A stretch of DNA of 64,000 nt from Azadirachta indica (lineage: Eukaryota; Streptophyta; Magnoliopsida; Sapindales; Meliaceae). Under the pieces are notes generated by a model. That model saw only the letters and a program-made list of their open reading frames with translations. It made no database searches and was not told where the DNA came from. The stretch covers positions 647,339 through 711,338 of the forward strand of contig CM040446.1 of the NCBI GenBank assembly GCA_022749755.1. Reading direction: 5' to 3'. Shown piece by piece: positions 46,594 through 58,800 of this stretch. Numbering within the stretch: the stretch's first letter is position 1; each line of letters starts with the position of its first letter. The position numbers were made by a program, and so were the translations under genes.

Positions 46594-47655
46594 TATGGTA
46601 TCAGAACCAGATTTGGCTTCGTTTCAATATTGGTTTTCCTTCTGATATTTAGTTTGAAATTCTGTCTTTCTACACTATCCGCAAGACTCACTATCTGTCG
46701 CTCTCCTCAGCCGTGCGTGGACTCCACGCGCCACCGTCCTTATCCACGCGTGTGACTCACACGCGGCTGCCACAACCAGCCTTCTTTTTGTAGCACCATA
46801 TGTTCCCACAGCATCAGAGTTTGCCGGCCAATCTGTTTGTGGTCTCTATATCCTCACACATGCCACCATTAGCCTACAAAAAGAGAGCCATTTTTTTGTT
46901 CTATCATGCTTTGATCTGACATATTCCCGGCAAGTGAACCCTCATTGCCACCGTCTTTCGACTCAGAACGCACTGACCATCGTTCCTTTAGTCTCATTTT
47001 GCCATTTCTAACATTCCATTGTCGTAGTCGACTCTGGGTTAGAACTGTATGCACTGCCTTTGCTCCGCCAACGTCTTCGATGAATGAATTCTCACCGCCT
47101 CTTCCAATTAACTTAGGACGAGCCAAGCATCCTGCCTGTTGCCTTTGTGCTTTATTTCCAACCACCCATTGTAACAGTCAAACCAAAGTGCCAATTCATT
47201 CGACTGTTCTTTGATCAAATAGTTTTTCAACTATTTCCTAATTCTTGTTTCTCTCAAATCATGGATAAATTAGATGTATCTCACCTTATTCATATCCAGT
47301 TAGATGGATATAATTATGTTTTATAGGATCAAGCAATGTCCAGTTTCTTCAAAGGACTTCATCTTTAGCGATATGTTATTGGCCATATCACTGAACCTAT
47401 AAAAACTGATGAAAAAACTGATCAAACGTTCGTTGATCGCTTAAAAGAGTGGGACAATAAAAATCATCAAATAATTATGTGGTTCCGTAATACATCTATC
47501 ACTTTTATCCATCTACAATTTGAGAAATTTGAGACAGCCAAAGCATTGTGGGACTTTTTTGGTCATCGGTATACTGCCACTGATTTGTCACACCAATATC
47601 AGATTCTATGCAAGCTTTACCAGATGTGCTAAGAGCTCGATCAGTATATTTCTAA
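46353..47655 (+). mobile_element. Truncated duplicate of the copia element (copia-2)
   Basis: Contains a 241-bp 5' LTR (46353-46593), a primer-binding site TGGTATCAGAAC (46596-46607), the GC-rich leader and the first part of gag (from MDKLDVSHLIHIQLDGYNY near 47261). Flanking sequence before the LTR is the same as for copia-1, so it is the same insertion carried along by the segmental duplication. At about 47656, within gag after DQYIS, it is replaced by a LINE fragment; the rest of the element and the 3' LTR are gone. Confidence 0.88.
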
Positions 47656-48040
47656 TTGTGATTCAACACTCGATAGATCACTCTTTAGCTCCTCCTGGTT
47701 TACTTGCAAATCGCTGGTTGAATAATAAGCATCTCCTTAACAAATTGAATTTCGTTTTAGCCATACCTATAGGAAAACAATAATGTCGCAGATTCCATGG
47801 CAAACTTAGGGCTTAGTTGCCCCTCTCTCTGTTGGTGGGACTCTCCTCCGTTGCTTTCGCTGTGGAGCTTTGTTATTACCTAGTGGAAATTACGTAATCT
47901 CTCCATTCTTGATTTGTTCGAGCCTTTTTGTGCTTCACTGTATTTAATGCTCTCTTTTTATTATCTAATAACATTGCTCTGAGCATTGGCTTAGGGTGTA
48001 TTAAAAAAGAAAAATTAAACTCTTCATATATTCTTAATAT
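47656..48040 (+). pseudogene. LINE RNase H fragment, second LINE subfamily
   Basis: Encodes VIQHSIDHSLAPPGLLANRW and NNKHLLNKLNF, the C-terminal part of a LINE RNase H domain, then a 3' tail ending in TATTAAAAAAGAAAAATT. It matches 61010-61390 and is a different subfamily from the X-block LINE. Frames are broken after about 40 residues. The join to copia-2 shares TGTGATTC-like sequence. Confidence 0.78.
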
Positions 48041-48578
48041 AAAAAAAATTAATTTATATCTTATACTTTTATAAATTCTAATTCTATTGGAAACATCCTT
48101 GTAATTTGTTTTACTAATTGCATGTATAGATCATCAAATTGGTCATCAACTAATTTATCTTGATATGGCTTATTGTGGATACTTTCATTTATATAATAAT
48201 TGAAGCAAGTGTAACTGTCATTTCTATTGATGCAATTTTTGCCCAATTTAATAACGTGGATACTTTGTCTACATATTAAACTTCAAGTAGTAGATAGTCT
48301 CATTTTTTCTTGCAAAAAAAAATGTGGTTAGGGATGCCAAATTATTTTCCTATATACGCCCTCGGAGATCAAGTCAATTGCCAAAAAATATAATTAGAGA
48401 GAGACTCTGAGTTAAGAGAGGGTTTTTTCTTGATGTTTTCAAGTCTTTTCATATCTTCAAAGTAAAAATTTTAGCTTTTATATTCATTCATTGATTTGAT
48501 AAAGGTTTTAAAATTTCTTTTGACAAGTGTCAACCATGTAAATAGCACATAACATTTCTCACGATTTCTTATAATTTT
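48041..48578. repeat. Block X, copy X3, first part
   Basis: Matches 55811-56347, and from 48257 also 4445-4755. A minus-strand frame (48061-48246) has a coding-like stretch, NKPYQDKLVDD.FD.LYMQL, also readable in X4 but interrupted there; the family is not recognised. It ends at the insertion site of copia-3. Confidence 0.78.
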
Positions 48579-49348
48579 TGTTGGGATAAACTAATAAAAA
48601 CAAATTTGCAGAAGTACAATAATTATCTTATCCCCTCTTGCGTGAACCTAATAGAAAACAAACAAATAGAGTAACAATCTTTGAGCTTAAAATCAATTCT
48701 TGGACAGCAACCACATCATCAACAAAGCAACCATGATACAATCAATTTTAACGTGAAAAACCTCTTTAATGTGAGGAGTAAAAATCACGAGATCGTAGTC
48801 CACCCAAAAACTCTGCTATAATCAAATAATGGGAATACACAATTTTTCTCTATTTAGAACTAGAGGTATACATTCACAATATTTTCAAGATCACACAATC
48901 TAATCTTGACAAACAATCAAGTTTTACAAAGAAATTAGAGAGAGTTTAAGGAAAACATTACCATAATAGTGGCTTAACTTCCAACCACGAAATCTGGAAA
49001 AAGAAAACTTCAAATCTGATATTCACCATTTAGAATTTAGTCCTCTGAGTTAGAAAACTGCTGGTAAAATTTTAACTCAATTGGATCATGAATCGACCTC
49101 TGATCAGCCACTTAATCAAAACTGTCCTGAATTTACTATTCTGCCTCTCTCTCGTGAACAGTGCCCGCCTCTCTCTAGATGATGGACAGTACCCTTCTCT
49201 TTCTTCTTAATACATATATATATTGCAGCAAATTAAACACTAAACTCTACTTGAGACAAGACCAAAATGTCCTTGAGCTAATTGGGTTTAGTTACTATTA
49301 AAGAAAAAATTTGGGTCATCTCCAAATAAGAGAAAACCTAACGCAATA
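48579..49348 (-). repeat. 3' LTR of copia-3
   Basis: Begins TGTTGGGATAAAC on the plus strand. Differs from its partner by many substitutions and about 35 extra bases near 49040-49090, so this insertion is not recent. Confidence 0.85.
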
Positions 49349-49350
49349 AA

Positions 49351-49363
49351 TCTCCCCCTTTCC
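49351..49363 (-). other. Polypurine tract of copia-3
   Basis: GGAAAGGGGGAGA on the minus strand, next to the 3' LTR. Confidence 0.75.
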
Positions 49364-49429
49364 AACTATATGGAGGGACTTGCCAACCCAACAATTGAAC
49401 AACAAACTTTAATCCCTCGAAAGAGTTTT

Positions 49430-51060
49430 GGTTAACATATTATATTCTCCCCCATCAGTTAATAACACATACTCACTTGTAGGATATCGTGTGGAAAGCT
49501 GTCAGTTTCTGGTAGATCTTCTGAGTAGAGCATCTAGTGAAGCCTCTGAAGTAGATGACTGATCCTAAACATTATCATCAACCTCAACCTGTGTATGAGT
49601 GTCAATATCACCTGTACCATGCGGGTCATCCAGGACTTTATTTGTAAGCTGTGTTGGAACATGTGTAGGAAGAATTGGATCCAAGTCTATCAACGCATCA
49701 CTATACTGAGGTATTGCTTCTTTTGACTTCTCAATATCCTATATAGTTTGATCTTCTATAAATACAGCCTCCCGACTTCTTACAAGTTTTTTTTGCACTG
49801 AATCACAAAACCTGTAGCCAAATTGATCTTCACCATAGTCAAGAAATACACACTATCTTGTCTTAACATCAAGTTTAGACCTCTTATCTTTGAAAATATG
49901 CACAAATGCTTTATATCCAAAGACACGCAAATGATCATAAGCAACATCCTTTCTTGATCAAACTTTATTCAGAACATCAAAGTCTAAAGGAACACACAGT
50001 GTGAGATTCAATACATGTACAACTGTATTCAAAGCCTCCCCCCAAAAAGATATTGGCAATTGTGTTTGTGAAAGCAAACATCTCACTCTTTCAACTAGTA
50101 TTCTATTCATCCTCTCAGCTAGCCCATTTAACTAAGGAGTCTTTGGAGGTGTCTTTCGATGACGAATTCCTAACTGTTTGCAATACTCATCAAATGGTCC
50201 AGAATACTCACCCCCATTATCAGTTCTGATGCACTTCAACTTCTTTCCAGTCTGTCTCTCAACTGAGGCCTGAAACTGTTTGAACACATCTAATACTTAA
50301 TTCTTTGTCTTCAATGTATAAACCCACAACTTCCTTGAGTGATCATTTATAAAAGTCACAAAATAAAGAGCACCACCAATTGTTTTTGTTTTCATAGGGC
50401 CACAAACATCAGAGTATACTAGTTCGAGTATTCTTGATTTTCTTGAAGGTGGAGACGTCTTGAAGGTAATCTTAGTTTGCTTCCCTGCCAAGCAATGAAT
50501 ACACTTTTTCAGAGATTTATTTTCCAACTTAGAAAGCATATTCTTCTTGGCCAAAATATTCAAACCCTTCTCATTCATGTGACTATTTTTTCTATGCCAT
50601 AACTCAATTGTATCTTTATTTTTCACTGTATTGATGCTGCTATTTGTAATCTTTGCTTGCATAAAGTACAATGAAGAACATTTCTTTCCTTGGCCTACAA
50701 CCACGGAACCTTTGTTAAGCTTCGATTTACCACCACTAAAGTTGCTGGAAAAAAAAACCCTCATCATTAAGTTTACCTGCAAAAATCAAGTTCAAACGAA
50801 AATCAGGAATATGTTTAACATTTTTCAACAGTAACATCGTACTATTATTGGTCTCCAAGCACACATCTCTCATGCCTATGGCTTTAGCTAAGCCATTATT
50901 TCCTATGTTAACATCTCCAAAATCACTGGAAGTATAAGATGTAAAGAATTCCCTTCGTGATGTAGCATGAATGGAGGCACCACTATCAATTACCCAGTTG
51001 GTCTTATGGCATATAAGGTTGACAACATCATGATACATAATAAGAAAGTCATCTGTAACA
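49430..51060 (-). pseudogene. copia-3 protease-integrase remnant
   Basis: Protease active site WVIDSGASIHAT at about 50960-50995. GAG-pre-integrase zinc region IELWHRKNSHMNEKGL with CIHCLAGKQTK at about 50480-50620. Integrase core has YSDVCGP, then IRTDNGGEYSGPF (about 50195-50240) and LAERMNRILVERV (about 50090-50130), so the D, D and E residues are all still visible. In-frame stops interrupt the core (for example after LKTKN and after KTP) and further downstream. No RT motif follows. Confidence 0.85.
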
Positions 51061-51128
51061 GTAGCAACTCTGTCATCATCACTGCTGTCATCATTTTTCT
51101 TTTCCTTTCTTTTATCCTTCTTATTGTC

Positions 51129-51866
51129 TTACTTGAGTTGTCGACAATACTTCTTTATATGCCCCTTTAAACCACAATGATAGCACTCAACATTGGCAAA
51201 CTTATTGGTCTTGCTTTTACTTTTATCTCTGTTTTTCGGACCTCTACTCTTACTCCTCCTCCTCTTTTCTATGACTAAGATATCTGACTGTGAAGAACCC
51301 TTTAACTTTCTTCTATTCTCTTCATTCAGAACACTATTCTTAGTTAATTCCATGTTGATAATACCATCAGGAGCTGAGTTAGATAATGACATTCTAAATG
51401 TCTCTTATGAGTCCGGTAATGTGCCTAAAAGCCATAACCCTTGTACTTCATCTTCAAATTTGATGTTCATTCCAGCCAACTGATTAATGATTCCCTGAAA
51501 TGCATTCAAGTAATCTATCATGGGTTTTCCATCCCGATATTTCAAGTTCATCATTTGCTTTATCAAAAATAGTTTGTTGTTCCTAGTTTTTCTGGCATAT
51601 AACTCTTCAAACTTCTTCCACAAAGAACTTGCATCTATCTCTCCACTGATGTGATTCAAAACATTGTTATCTACCCATTGCCTAATATACCCACACACTT
51701 AACGATAAAGCAACTTCCATTGTGCATCTGTTTTATTATCGGGTTTCTATTTCTCAAACACAGGTAAATAATAATCTTTCATATATAAAAGATCTTCTAT
51801 CTTTCCCTTCTATAAATGATAATTTACACCATTCCAATTAACCATTCTACTTGTATTAGCTTCCAT
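51129..51866 (-). pseudogene. copia-3 gag remnant
   Basis: Begins MEANTSRMVNWNGVNYH at 51866. The UBN2 gag core is VCGYIRQWVDNNVLNHISGE through LYARKTRNNKLFLIKQMMNL and FEDEVQGLWLLGTLPDS. A CX2CX4HX4C zinc knuckle (CYHCGLKGHIKKYC) is present at about 51135-51176. Three early in-frame stops and a frameshift near 51400 make it non-functional. Confidence 0.87.
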
Positions 51867-51901
51867 CATTCAACACAAGGCACAAAACAAATATAACCAA
51901 A

Positions 51902-51913
51902 GCTTTGATACCA
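51902..51913 (-). other. Primer-binding site of copia-3 (initiator Met tRNA)
   Basis: TGGTATCAAAGC on the minus strand, three bases inside the 5' LTR; one base from the canonical TGGTATCAGAGC. Confidence 0.85.
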
Positions 51914-51916
51914 CTT

Positions 51917-52650
51917 TATTGGGATAAACTAATAAAAACCAATTTGTGAAAGTACAATAATTACCTTGTCCTCTCTTGCGTGAATCTAATAGAAAACAAA
52001 CAAATAAAGCAACAATCTTGGGCACAAAATCAATTCTTAAACAGCATCCACATCATCAACAAAGCAACCATAACACAATAAATTTTAACGTGAAAAACCT
52101 CCCCAATGTGAGAAGTAAAAACCACGGGACCGTAGTCCACCCAAAAACTCCATTATAATTAAATAATGGGAATACATAATTTCTCTCTAACTAGAACTAG
52201 AGGTATACATACACAATATTCTCAAAATCATACAATCTAATCTTAGTAAACAATCAAGTTTTACAAAGAATTAGAGAAAGTTTAAAACAAACATCACCAT
52301 AATGGTGGCTTAATTTGCAACCACGAAATCTGAAGAAAGAAAGCTCCAAATCTGATCTCCACCATTCAGAATTTAGTCCTCTAGCTGCTGGTAAAATTTC
52401 AGCTCAGCCACTTGATCAAAACTGTCCCGAATTTACTATTCTGCCTCTCTCCCGTGAACAATGCCCGCCTCTCTCTAGATGATGAACAGTGTCATTCTCT
52501 GTCTTCTTAACACACGCATATATATTACAGCAAATTAAACACTAAACCCTACTTGAGAAAAGACTAAAATGCCTTTCACCTGATTGGGCTTAATTACTAT
52601 TGAAAAGAAAATTTAGGCCATCTCCAAATAGGAGAAAACCCAACCTAATA
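51917..52650 (-). repeat. 5' LTR of copia-3
   Basis: About 734 bp; paired with 48579-49348. The terminal dinucleotide has decayed (TATTGGG instead of TGTTGGG on the plus strand). Confidence 0.85.
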
Positions 52651-53957
52651 ACTTTACCATTTATATTTTAAATTATTTTTCCATAAACTTAGATTTTCAA
52701 GTTTCTTTATTAAGGGTTAAAACATCTATGCTTATTAGTTACGGGCTCAAGCCCATTAATCAACAATTTTGGGTATAACAATTGTCATCAAAGAAAAAGA
52801 GTTAAAACTGGGAATAAGAGACTTAGGGTTAATAGAATCAAGACTGATTATGAAATTAAAGCATTTATGATTATGTGGACAATTTATAAACAACCTGCTT
52901 CGGAGTACCATCCCAAAATCAAAGATGCGACCTAGTTTTGTTGCGAAGAATAACAAGCAACATTTCTTTCCCTTCAAAATTAATCCATCTGTGGTAATTT
53001 GATGATATATCAAAATTCATTATAAAATATTTTGCATAAAAGTATGTCTGAACACTTTTTGTACAGAGGCTCCATAACATGTACCAAATTAATTAATCAT
53101 TATCTGTTATGATTATCGATTGATAATTCTCACAAGATTTATTTAGATCATGATAAAAATTAATTAAAAGTTTATTAACTTATTAAAACACAATAATCAC
53201 GTATTTTGTCTAACCATTTGATTATTTTTGAGCATGGTAATCCCTAATTATTTTACAAGCCACGACAATCCTAAATTCGGGCTAAGAATAAAATTTTATT
53301 TAATTTAATTCGTTCCCAACCTTTAGCTAAATTTGGGTTTTCGTTGACTCATTTGACACTTGTGTCTTAAATACACCTAATATTCATTATTTGTTTCACA
53401 TAATTCCTTTGCTTCAGCAAATCTCATTTTACTCCATACCATTTCAATTACTTCATTTAAATTGTATCAATGTAATAGCTAGATTAAGAAAGGTAGAATT
53501 CCTTGGACCTTCTATGATATGAGATAATTAGCTGACACTCTCTAAAGTTTGAAAATTATCTCATTCATCCTTAATATTAATTAAAATCATTTTTTGAGTT
53601 TACTTAAATGAGTTTACTTAATGTTAATTAAAATCATTTTTTGATTAGATAAGACTATACTTTGAAATGATAAAAGTTAAAGTAAAACTTGACAAGATGC
53701 AAAATTTGTATCTGATTTATCTAAATTGACACATATAATTTTACAATAAATTTAATGTTTTATATTATTTTATTTTAAATAATTGTAAATTAATTTTGCC
53801 AACTCATCCCCACCGTTTTACTCAAAATACACAACCTATAAACTCTAATATCCTTGCTCAAATCCACTTTCAATTGAATCCAAAATGCATTCAACCCACT
53901 ACATTATCGGTACCATGAGACTCAAACAAGTCAATCCTAGGAAGAAAAAATTTACTC
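52651..53957. repeat. Block X, copy X3, second part
   Basis: Collinear with about 4765-6070 and 56350-57655. Homology stops at about 53957, in the middle of what continues in X1, X2 and X4, so X3 lacks the LINE and solo LTR part. A minus-strand frame of 85 codons (52756-53013) is also open in X4 but changes freely between copies, so it is not called as a gene. Confidence 0.85.
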
Positions 53958-54246
53958 ACCAAATAAGAAGTATCAGAGTTTTCTTATAAGATTATAGTCT
54001 TAAAAACAAATAAAAACTCAATCACAAAGTGAGAGTAAAAAAAAATCTCAACAAATACACCAATAGATAAATAACAAAGTGAAAGAGCCAAAATAAAACT
54101 GCAGAAATATTCTGAAAATCATAATTGCTATGAACGTAAATTCTAGATGGTCAATCATACCGTCCAGAATCAATAACTATGTGTGTAGAATTTTCACGTA
54201 AAATTTGAGTGAAAATAGAGTTTTAATCGCCACTCAATGGTCAGTT
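53958..54246. other. Orphan insert between X3 and the prolamin fragment
   Basis: About 290 bp with no match elsewhere in the window. It replaces the rest of block X and the 3' end of the prolamin-like gene. No LTR, TIR or frame recognised; A-rich with a TGGTCAATCATACCGTCC stretch. Confidence 0.6.
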
Positions 54247-54531
54247 TGAACATCTTGGGCCAACACTTGTCATTGATTTCAGTGAAAACCTTGCAGCAAG
54301 CAGGGCCAATACCACTGAAAATTTGCCCACTGGTGAGTGCTTTATAAATCTCTAAAGCACACTCTTCTGTTTTTCTAATAGGTTTCCAGCATTCTGTAAT
54401 CTCAGTCTCATTTAACAGTGCTGCTTGAGTTGAGGGTACAGCACAGAAATTCTTCAGCAGTGGAGGGAAAAATGGATTTAATGGGAACATCTTAAGCCAG
54501 CAACTGTCATTGACTTGATTAATGGCAATAA
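54247..54531 (-). pseudogene. Prolamin-like gene fragment (copy 3)
   Basis: Encodes the end of domain 1 (CWLKMFPLNPFFPPLLKNFC), a short linker (STQAALLNETEI) and domain 2 as far as CWPKMF. On the 3' side the frame runs into unrelated sequence after KMF; on the 5' side it breaks inside INQVND, joined directly to flank equivalent to 31677. The signal peptide, first half of domain 1, promoter and C-terminus are all missing. The short linker groups it with gene 4. Confidence 0.88.
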
Positions 54532-55810
54532 AAGTGAGTAAACATTATGAAAAGTTTGCATTAACAAACCCTTTTGTAACTTTAATTTTAAACTTAAATT
54601 AGATTCAGCAATAAACATATCCTAACATAAGTAATAAATTGATATATTTAATTTCAAAATGTTATTTTAAGCAAACAATTAAGTATTTAAGGCATGAAAG
54701 GAATAATATATAACAGAATAATAAACATTATACCAGTTTGCAATCAAGAAAGTACGTATCTTTAAACTTTGTTGGTAGCTATTTTACCCATTTAATGCAT
54801 GAATAGGTCTGCAAATTAACATTTGAATATTTAAATATTATTCGGATTGTAGTTTAGATGGTATGAGATATGTTGAATGCACTTAAATCGTCTTTAATTT
54901 GAGAAATAATATGAGTAAAAATTTGTTGTTTCGTAAGGTATGTTTCTCGCCCATCTAATCCCTTAAAAAGTCTTTAAATATTTAATTTGGCAATTCAGTT
55001 TACTAATCTTTTAAGTTACGAGAATTGATGATCTGAATACATGTTTAAATAACGTCTAAAGTCCAACCTTAATAATTTTTGTTGTTTCGAGAGCATGAAA
55101 ATTCATTTAATGTTCCCAGAAAGAGTTTTTCTTAATTAACGTGTATAACTTCCAATAAAGCCTAACTCCAAATTTTCAATGCTGACTTCTATATTATATT
55201 TAAAGAAAAGAATTAATATAATAAAGGAACGTTTCTAGTCATTTAAAATGGCAAAATATTTTAAAATTTATATATCACTAAAATAATTTGATAAATTGCC
55301 TCCAACTTAAATTTAATTTTAAAATAAATTAATTAGATTTATGCGACGAAGACTACTAGTAAACATTATTAATTAGATCCACGTGACAAATTATTATGTA
55401 TTAATTAGATTAATTACTAAAATCTTTTCATATGGTATACGAAAAATTTTCACTCAAATACTAGCAACATTAGAACCCGGAGAAATGTGATTAATTTATT
55501 TTCTCCCATCAATTAAACAAAAGTCTAATTAGCGAGAATACAACAATATAATTAACCCAAATATATACACAATGCAACCTAAGGTCGACTTTCGTTCACG
55601 GTGACTATAGAAAAGCCAATAAGCAGCTTATTTTAGAATTTTTAATTAAATTTGTATTTGATAATTAAGAAAAATATAGGCTGGTTGGTTCATAATCCGC
55701 TGTGACCTTATGGCAGATTTTATAAGTAAAGAAAGGGCTACTTGTAAATAGCGTCTTATTATAATTATCTAAGATTGCATTGTAAAATTTTAATTATAAC
55801 GTCATTGTTT
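54532..55810. repeat. Flank of the prolamin fragment
   Basis: Matches 31677-32950 and the corresponding part of the gene 4 upstream region (63150-64000). Non-coding; no further gene seen. Confidence 0.82.
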
Positions 55811-58800
55811 TAAAAAAAAATTAATTATATCTTTTATTTTTATAAATTCTAATTCTATTGTAAACATACTTATAATTTATTTTATTAATTGCATATATAG
55901 ATGATCAAATTCGTCATCAACTAATTTATCTTGATATGGCTTATTGTGGCTACTTTCGTTTATATAATAATTAAAGTGTAAGTGTCATTTCTATTGATGC
56001 AATTTTTGCCCAAGTTAATCCCGTGATACTCAATCTACATATTAAACTTCAAGTGGTAGATAGTCGCACTTTTTCTTGCAAAACATAATGTGGTTAGGGA
56101 CGCCAAATTATTTTCCTATATACTCCCTCGGAGATCAAGTCAATTATTAAAAAATATAATTAGAGAGACACTCTAAGTTCAAAGAGAATTTTTTTCTGAT
56201 TTTTTCGAGTTTTTCTTTATCTTTAAAGTAAAAATTTTAGTTTTTATATCCGTTCATTGATTTAATAAAGGTTCTAAAATTTCTTTTGACAAGGGTCAAA
56301 TATGTAGATGCCATGTAACATTCCTCACAATTTTTTATAATTTTGCCATATATATTTTTAATTATTTGTTCATAAACTTGGATTTTCAAAGTTTTTTATT
56401 AAGGGTTAAAGCATCTATGCTTATTAGTTACAGGCGTAAGCCCATTAATCAACAGTTTTGGGAATAACAATTATCATCAAAGAAACAGAGTTAAAATTGG
56501 GTATAAGAGACTTGGGGTTAATAGAATTAAGTCTGATTATGAAATTAAAGCATATGCGATTATGTGGACAATTTATAAACAATGTGCTTCGAAGTACCAT
56601 CCCAAAACCAAAGATGCGACCTAGTTTTGCTACCAAGAATACCCAGCAACATTTCTTTCCCTTCAAAATTAATCCATTTGCGGTAATTTGATGATATATC
56701 AAAATTCATTATACAATATTTCACATAAAAGTATGTCTGAACACTTTTTGTATATAGGCTCCATAACATGCGCCAAATTAATTAATCATTACCTGTTATG
56801 ATTATGAATTGATAATTCTCAATAGATTTATTTTGATCATGATAAAAATTAATTAAAAGTCTTATTACCTTATTAAAACACAATAATCACGTATTTTTTC
56901 TAACCATTTGATTATTTTTGAGCATGGTAATCCCTAATTATTTTACAAGCCACGACAATCTTAAATTCGGGCTAAGAATAAAATTTTATTTAATTTAATT
57001 CATTTCCAACCTTTAGCTAAATTTGGGTTTTTGTTGACTCATTTGACACTTGTGTCTCAAAGACACCTAATATTCAATATTTGTTTCACATAATTCCTTT
57101 GCTTCAGCCAATGTCATTTTACTCCATACCATTTCAATTACTTCATTTAAATTGTATCAATGTAATAGCTAGATTAAAAATGGTAGAATTCCTTGGACCT
57201 GCTATGATATGAGATAATTAGCTGATACCCTCTAAAGTTTAAAAATTGTCTCATTCATCCTTAATATTAATTAAAATCATTTTTTGAGTTTACTTAAATG
57301 TGTTTACTTAATGCTAATTAAAATCATTTTTTGATTAGATAAGACTATACTTTGAAATAATAAAAGTTAAAGTAAAACTTGACAAGATGCAAGATTTGTA
57401 TCCGATTTATCTAAATTGACACAAATATAATTTTACAATAAATTTAATATTTAATATTATTTTATTTTAAATATTTGTAAATTAATTTTGCCAACTCATC
57501 CCCACCTTTTTACTCAAAATAGACAAACCTTTAAACTCGAATATCCTTCATCAAATCCACTTTCAATTGAATCCAAAATGCATTCAATCCAGCAAATTAT
57601 CGGTACCATGAGACTCAAACAAGTCTGTCCTGCTTTAGAAAAAATTTACTCAAACGTGATAGTGAGGGATTAAAGTCATTCTTTTGTAAGAGAAAAAGAA
57701 AACGATAAGTATTTTACTGCAAAACTAAAAATAAGTGGGTTTTTTAGTACGATTTTATTATTATCTAATTTGAAAAGCTGGATTTTCTAAAATTGAGAAA
57801 TCATAATAATGCAAGTGTTTCTTATGGTGGCAACATAGTATAATTTGTTCCAGCCAAAATTATCTTGCGATATTCGTGGATAGGCCAGCTACATATATAA
57901 CAAGTATACCTCACATTTCAATATTTATTTTACTTCTTTCTTTGTTATTTTAATGAATGTCACTTAAATATCTTCCATTTCGGTCATACTTTAGTACAAG
58001 GTCCCATTGCTTTCTAATACAGCTTAATTTATAAGATACGCCTAATGCACATGAAATCACTAGAAAATTAAGTATAGAAAAGCATTGCTTTATTAAATAA
58101 ATTTGAAGCAGAACACATATTTATGTGGCAATTAGTGGATGATTTAATTGTCAATTTTAAGTATATATTTTAATTAATATAGATTTAGCCCCTGCGGGGT
58201 TTTAATATTTCTGCAGGATTTTTTTTTGTTAATTATCTCTAAGTTTTAATAACTAAAACTGAAAAGGGAAGTTTGTGATACCTTTCAAATCAGTTGGATA
58301 AAACAAATGTTGCAATAGATTATAGAGTAAAAAAAAAAAAAAAAAAAATTATAAATATTTAAAAGATAAGATGAAATGAGAGGAGAAATAAAAACTATTA
58401 CAAATAATATTTTTTTTATTTTTTAATTACTAATTAGTCCTATAACTTAATGGTCATTTTGTAAGTGTAGAAATGGTAATGGTAACCATTTTCATAGATA
58501 TCCACTCATATTCTATCTTGATGGTAAGGATATATTAAATGTGGTGCAGCATATACATAACAAGAGAGTGATATGAATATAAATACATTGAATATTCCCA
58601 GAGTGCATCTGTTTTACCTTATTTTTATTTCTATTTTTAAATGTTGCATCTAAAATAAATGTCGTTTTCTATTTTTAGACCAAAAACTAAAAAAAATGAG
58701 AAATGTAAAAAACGTCAACACTAAAAGACTATTAGTTTTTTTGTCTTCAATATGAATAATTTTCTTCACATTTTTAAGATTTATTTATTTTTTATGTTAT

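Larger units (their letters stand above)
48579..52650 (-). mobile_element. Ty1/copia element lacking RT and RNase H (copia-3), nested in X3
   Basis: About 4.07 kb, transcribed right to left. LTRs: 51917-52650 (5') and 48579-49348 (3'). The primer-binding site is adjacent to the 5' LTR and the polypurine tract adjacent to the 3' LTR. Coding order on the minus strand is gag, protease, integrase; after the integrase C-terminal region (...RRSTRN, then TRYPTSEYVLL) the frame runs straight into the polypurine tract. The RT and RNase H part is deleted. Flanking ATTTT (48574-48578) and ACTTT (52651-52655) are probably a diverged 5-bp target duplication. X4 shows the empty site at about 56343. Confidence 0.9.

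Noticed and set aside
52756..53013. 85-codon minus-strand frame also open at 56445-56702
   Set aside because: Open in X3 and X4 but broken in X1 and X2. Differences between the two open copies are mostly amino-acid changing, which does not suggest selection on a protein.
57488..57673. 61-codon frame containing IIGTMRLKQVCPALEKIYSN
   Set aside because: Looks mildly protein-like, but reads differently in X1-X3, has no upstream exon context and matches no family I recognise.
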